A stretch of 64,000 nucleotides of DNA, from positions 15,322 through 79,321 of the forward strand of contig CAMLLC010000011.1 of assembly GCA_946480835.1 (NCBI GenBank), read 5' to 3'. Made by a program: the position numbers and the translations under genes. Positions 63,052-64,000 of the stretch are shown here, piece by piece. This DNA is from Entomomonas sp945283395 (lineage in GTDB: Bacteria > Pseudomonadota > Gammaproteobacteria > Pseudomonadales > Pseudomonadaceae). Every line of letters begins with the position of its first letter. Within the stretch, counting starts at the first letter, position 1. Below the pieces are notes generated by a model. It searched no databases. It saw nothing but the letters and a program-made list of their open reading frames with translations, and had not been told where the DNA came from.

Positions 63052-63915
63052 ATGCTACAAAGTATGACTGCCTTCGCTAGATGTGAACTCGCTATAAATG
63101 AAGGCGTATTAAGCTGGGAAATTCGCTCTATTAATCATCGTTATTTAGAAATTAATTTTAAATTACCAGATACCTTTCAAATCCTTGAGTGGCTATTAAG
63201 GGATATCATAAAAAAAGAGCTTTCCAGAGGCAAACTAGAATGCACTTTTAGTTTTTCCCCAAATCCTCAAAACAATCCATTGCAAATAGACTTAGCACGC
63301 GCCAAACAACTTATTCAAGCGGCTGAGCAAGTGTCAGAACTCACTATTAATCCTACTCCCATAGATCCCTTTAAAGTACTAGCTTGGCCAGGAGTACTTA
63401 TCAACCAGCAAGCTAATCATGAACTACTACAAGAGCACTCTCTCAAACTATTCACAGAGACGTTACAAAACCTCAAAAGTAGTAGAGCCAGAGAAGGTCA
63501 AATGCTTCAGTCTTTATTAGACAATCGTTTGATTAGTATTGATAATGAAGTACAACAATTACGTCCTCTAATTCCAGATATGTTAAATAACCAACGTCAA
63601 AAAATTTTAGCGCGCTGCCAAGAGCTACAAATAGACATAGATTTACAAAGGCTTGAGCAAGAGCTAGTTTTACTAGCTCAAAAAACCGATATTGCTGAAG
63701 AGCTTGATCGTTTACAAACCCACTTAGGAGAAGTACGTTATACCTTTAACAGTAATGAACCTTCGGGACGGCGCCTAGACTTTCTTATGCAAGAGCTTAA
63801 CAGAGAAGCCAATACCTTAGGCTCAAAAGCTTTTGACACACGCACTACACAAACTGCGGTCAATATTAAAGTTCTCATTGAACAAATACGAGAACAAGTA
63901 CAAAACATAGAATAA
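63052..63915 (+). CDS. yicC: YicC family endoribonuclease
   Basis: A 287-residue protein of the YicC/YloC family, members of which have endoribonuclease activity linked to sRNA turnover in E. coli. MLQSMTAFAR, WEIRSINHRYLEINFKLPD and RGKLECTFSF mark the N-terminal YicC domain; RQKILARCQELQIDIDLQRL, DIAEELDRLQTHL and DFLMQELNREANTLGSKA mark the C-terminal DUF1732 domain. In Pseudomonas gmk usually follows yicC; here the following sequence looks like the end of an insertion sequence. Confidence 0.94.
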   Translation: MLQSMTAFARCELAINEGVLSWEIRSINHRYLEINFKLPDTFQILEWLLRDIIKKELSRGKLECTFSFSPNPQNNPLQIDLARAKQLIQAAEQVSELTINPTPIDPFKVLAWPGVLINQQANHELLQEHSLKLFTETLQNLKSSRAREGQMLQSLLDNRLISIDNEVQQLRPLIPDMLNNQRQKILARCQELQIDIDLQRLEQELVLLAQKTDIAEELDRLQTHLGEVRYTFNSNEPSGRRLDFLMQELNREANTLGSKAFDTRTTQTAVNIKVLIEQIREQVQNIE

Positions 63916-63945
63916 TCAAGGATGATTTTCATGTTAAAAGATATC

Positions 63946-64000
63946 TGTCAATTATTGTTGAAAAGTGCACCACGATTATTGTGTAAAAGTGCACCATCTA
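63946..64000. mobile_element. Probable terminus of an IS21-family insertion sequence (truncated by window edge)
   Basis: About 30 bases after yicC, a TGTCAATTATTG terminus leads into two 22-base direct repeats, 63951-63972 and 63975-63996, differing at two positions and spaced 24 bases apart. Each ends in AAAAGTGCACCA. Tandem terminal repeats just inside a TG end are typical of IS21-family elements, where the transposase binds them. No transposase gene is visible before the window ends. Confidence 0.5.

Noticed and set aside
63931..64000. Open frame MLKDICQLLLKSAPRLLCKS running to the right edge
   Set aside because: It is produced by the tandem DNA repeats of the putative IS end and is unlike Gmk, the expected next gene.
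1..64000. CRISPR arrays, rRNA operons, replication origin, intact prophage
   Set aside because: No regularly spaced repeats, rRNA sequence, DnaA-box cluster or phage structural genes were seen anywhere in the window.

Overview
The window reads as AT-rich core chromosome of a gammaproteobacterium of the Pseudomonas lineage. The protein sequences and several gene clusters are typically pseudomonad: pyrG-kdsA-eno, tRNA-Gln-prs-rplY-pth-ychF, rhodanese-grxC-secB, holD-rimI, anr beside hemN, and rpe-gph-trpE plus trpGDC followed by a convergent vfr. The base composition is far more AT-rich than in Pseudomonas itself. Together with several broken genes and lost neighbours, this suggests a host-associated, reduced relative such as the insect-gut genus Entomomonas. 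That placement is inference from content and was not checked by a search.

Layout. 1-8.5 kb: the N-terminal half of hrpA, aroF (DAHP synthase), a small acetyltransferase, a DJ-1/PfpI protein, a secreted small protein, an aldo/keto reductase, a DMP19-like DNA-mimic candidate, a decayed patch with two broken DNA-binding genes (Ner-like and XRE), and a glycosyltransferase. 8.6-19.6 kb: argH, pyrG-kdsA-eno, a TraB/GumN protein, ppx, rlmJ, a DUF4124 protein and cpdA. 19.8-30.1 kb: a gamma-glutamylpolyamine synthetase, tadA, mltF, tRNA-Gln, prs, rplY, pth, ychF, a rhodanese, grxC, secB, holD and rimI. 30.1-42.4 kb: a candidate ErsA/Spot42-type small RNA behind polA, then anr, hemN, vfr, and the trpEGDC, gph and rpe genes with a Trp-rich leader peptide. 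42.6-54.3 kb: yheS, a YajR-like transporter, a frameshifted DUF2845 gene, the cyoABCDE quinol oxidase operon, engB, dsbA and an EEP-family hydrolase. 54.3-64 kb: an AmpDh2/AmiD amidase, an LpxO-like hydroxylase, a decayed MFS transporter, two envelope proteins of unknown role, pdxT-pdxS with a divergent PdxR-type regulator, yicC, and what looks like the terminus of an IS21-family element at the right edge.

How the genes work together. Two CRP/FNR-family regulators lie close together. Anr sits next to hemN, which has a clear Anr box. Vfr (CRP-like) shares the window with CpdA, which degrades cAMP. Tryptophan genes are gathered into one trpEGDC block behind a leader peptide ending WGRWRWRA, so attenuation could govern the whole branch; aroF supplies the start of the same pathway. 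Vitamin B6 is made by the PdxST route under a MocR-type regulator, unlike the PdxA/PdxJ route usual in Pseudomonas.

No wholly new multi-gene system was found. The most interesting signals are regulatory: the sRNA candidate with a sigma-22 (AlgU)-like promoter downstream of polA, the trp leader peptide, hairpins ahead of pyrG and rplY, an orphan NemR-type palindrome, and a recurring pattern of single-base indels in homopolymer runs that break small genes.
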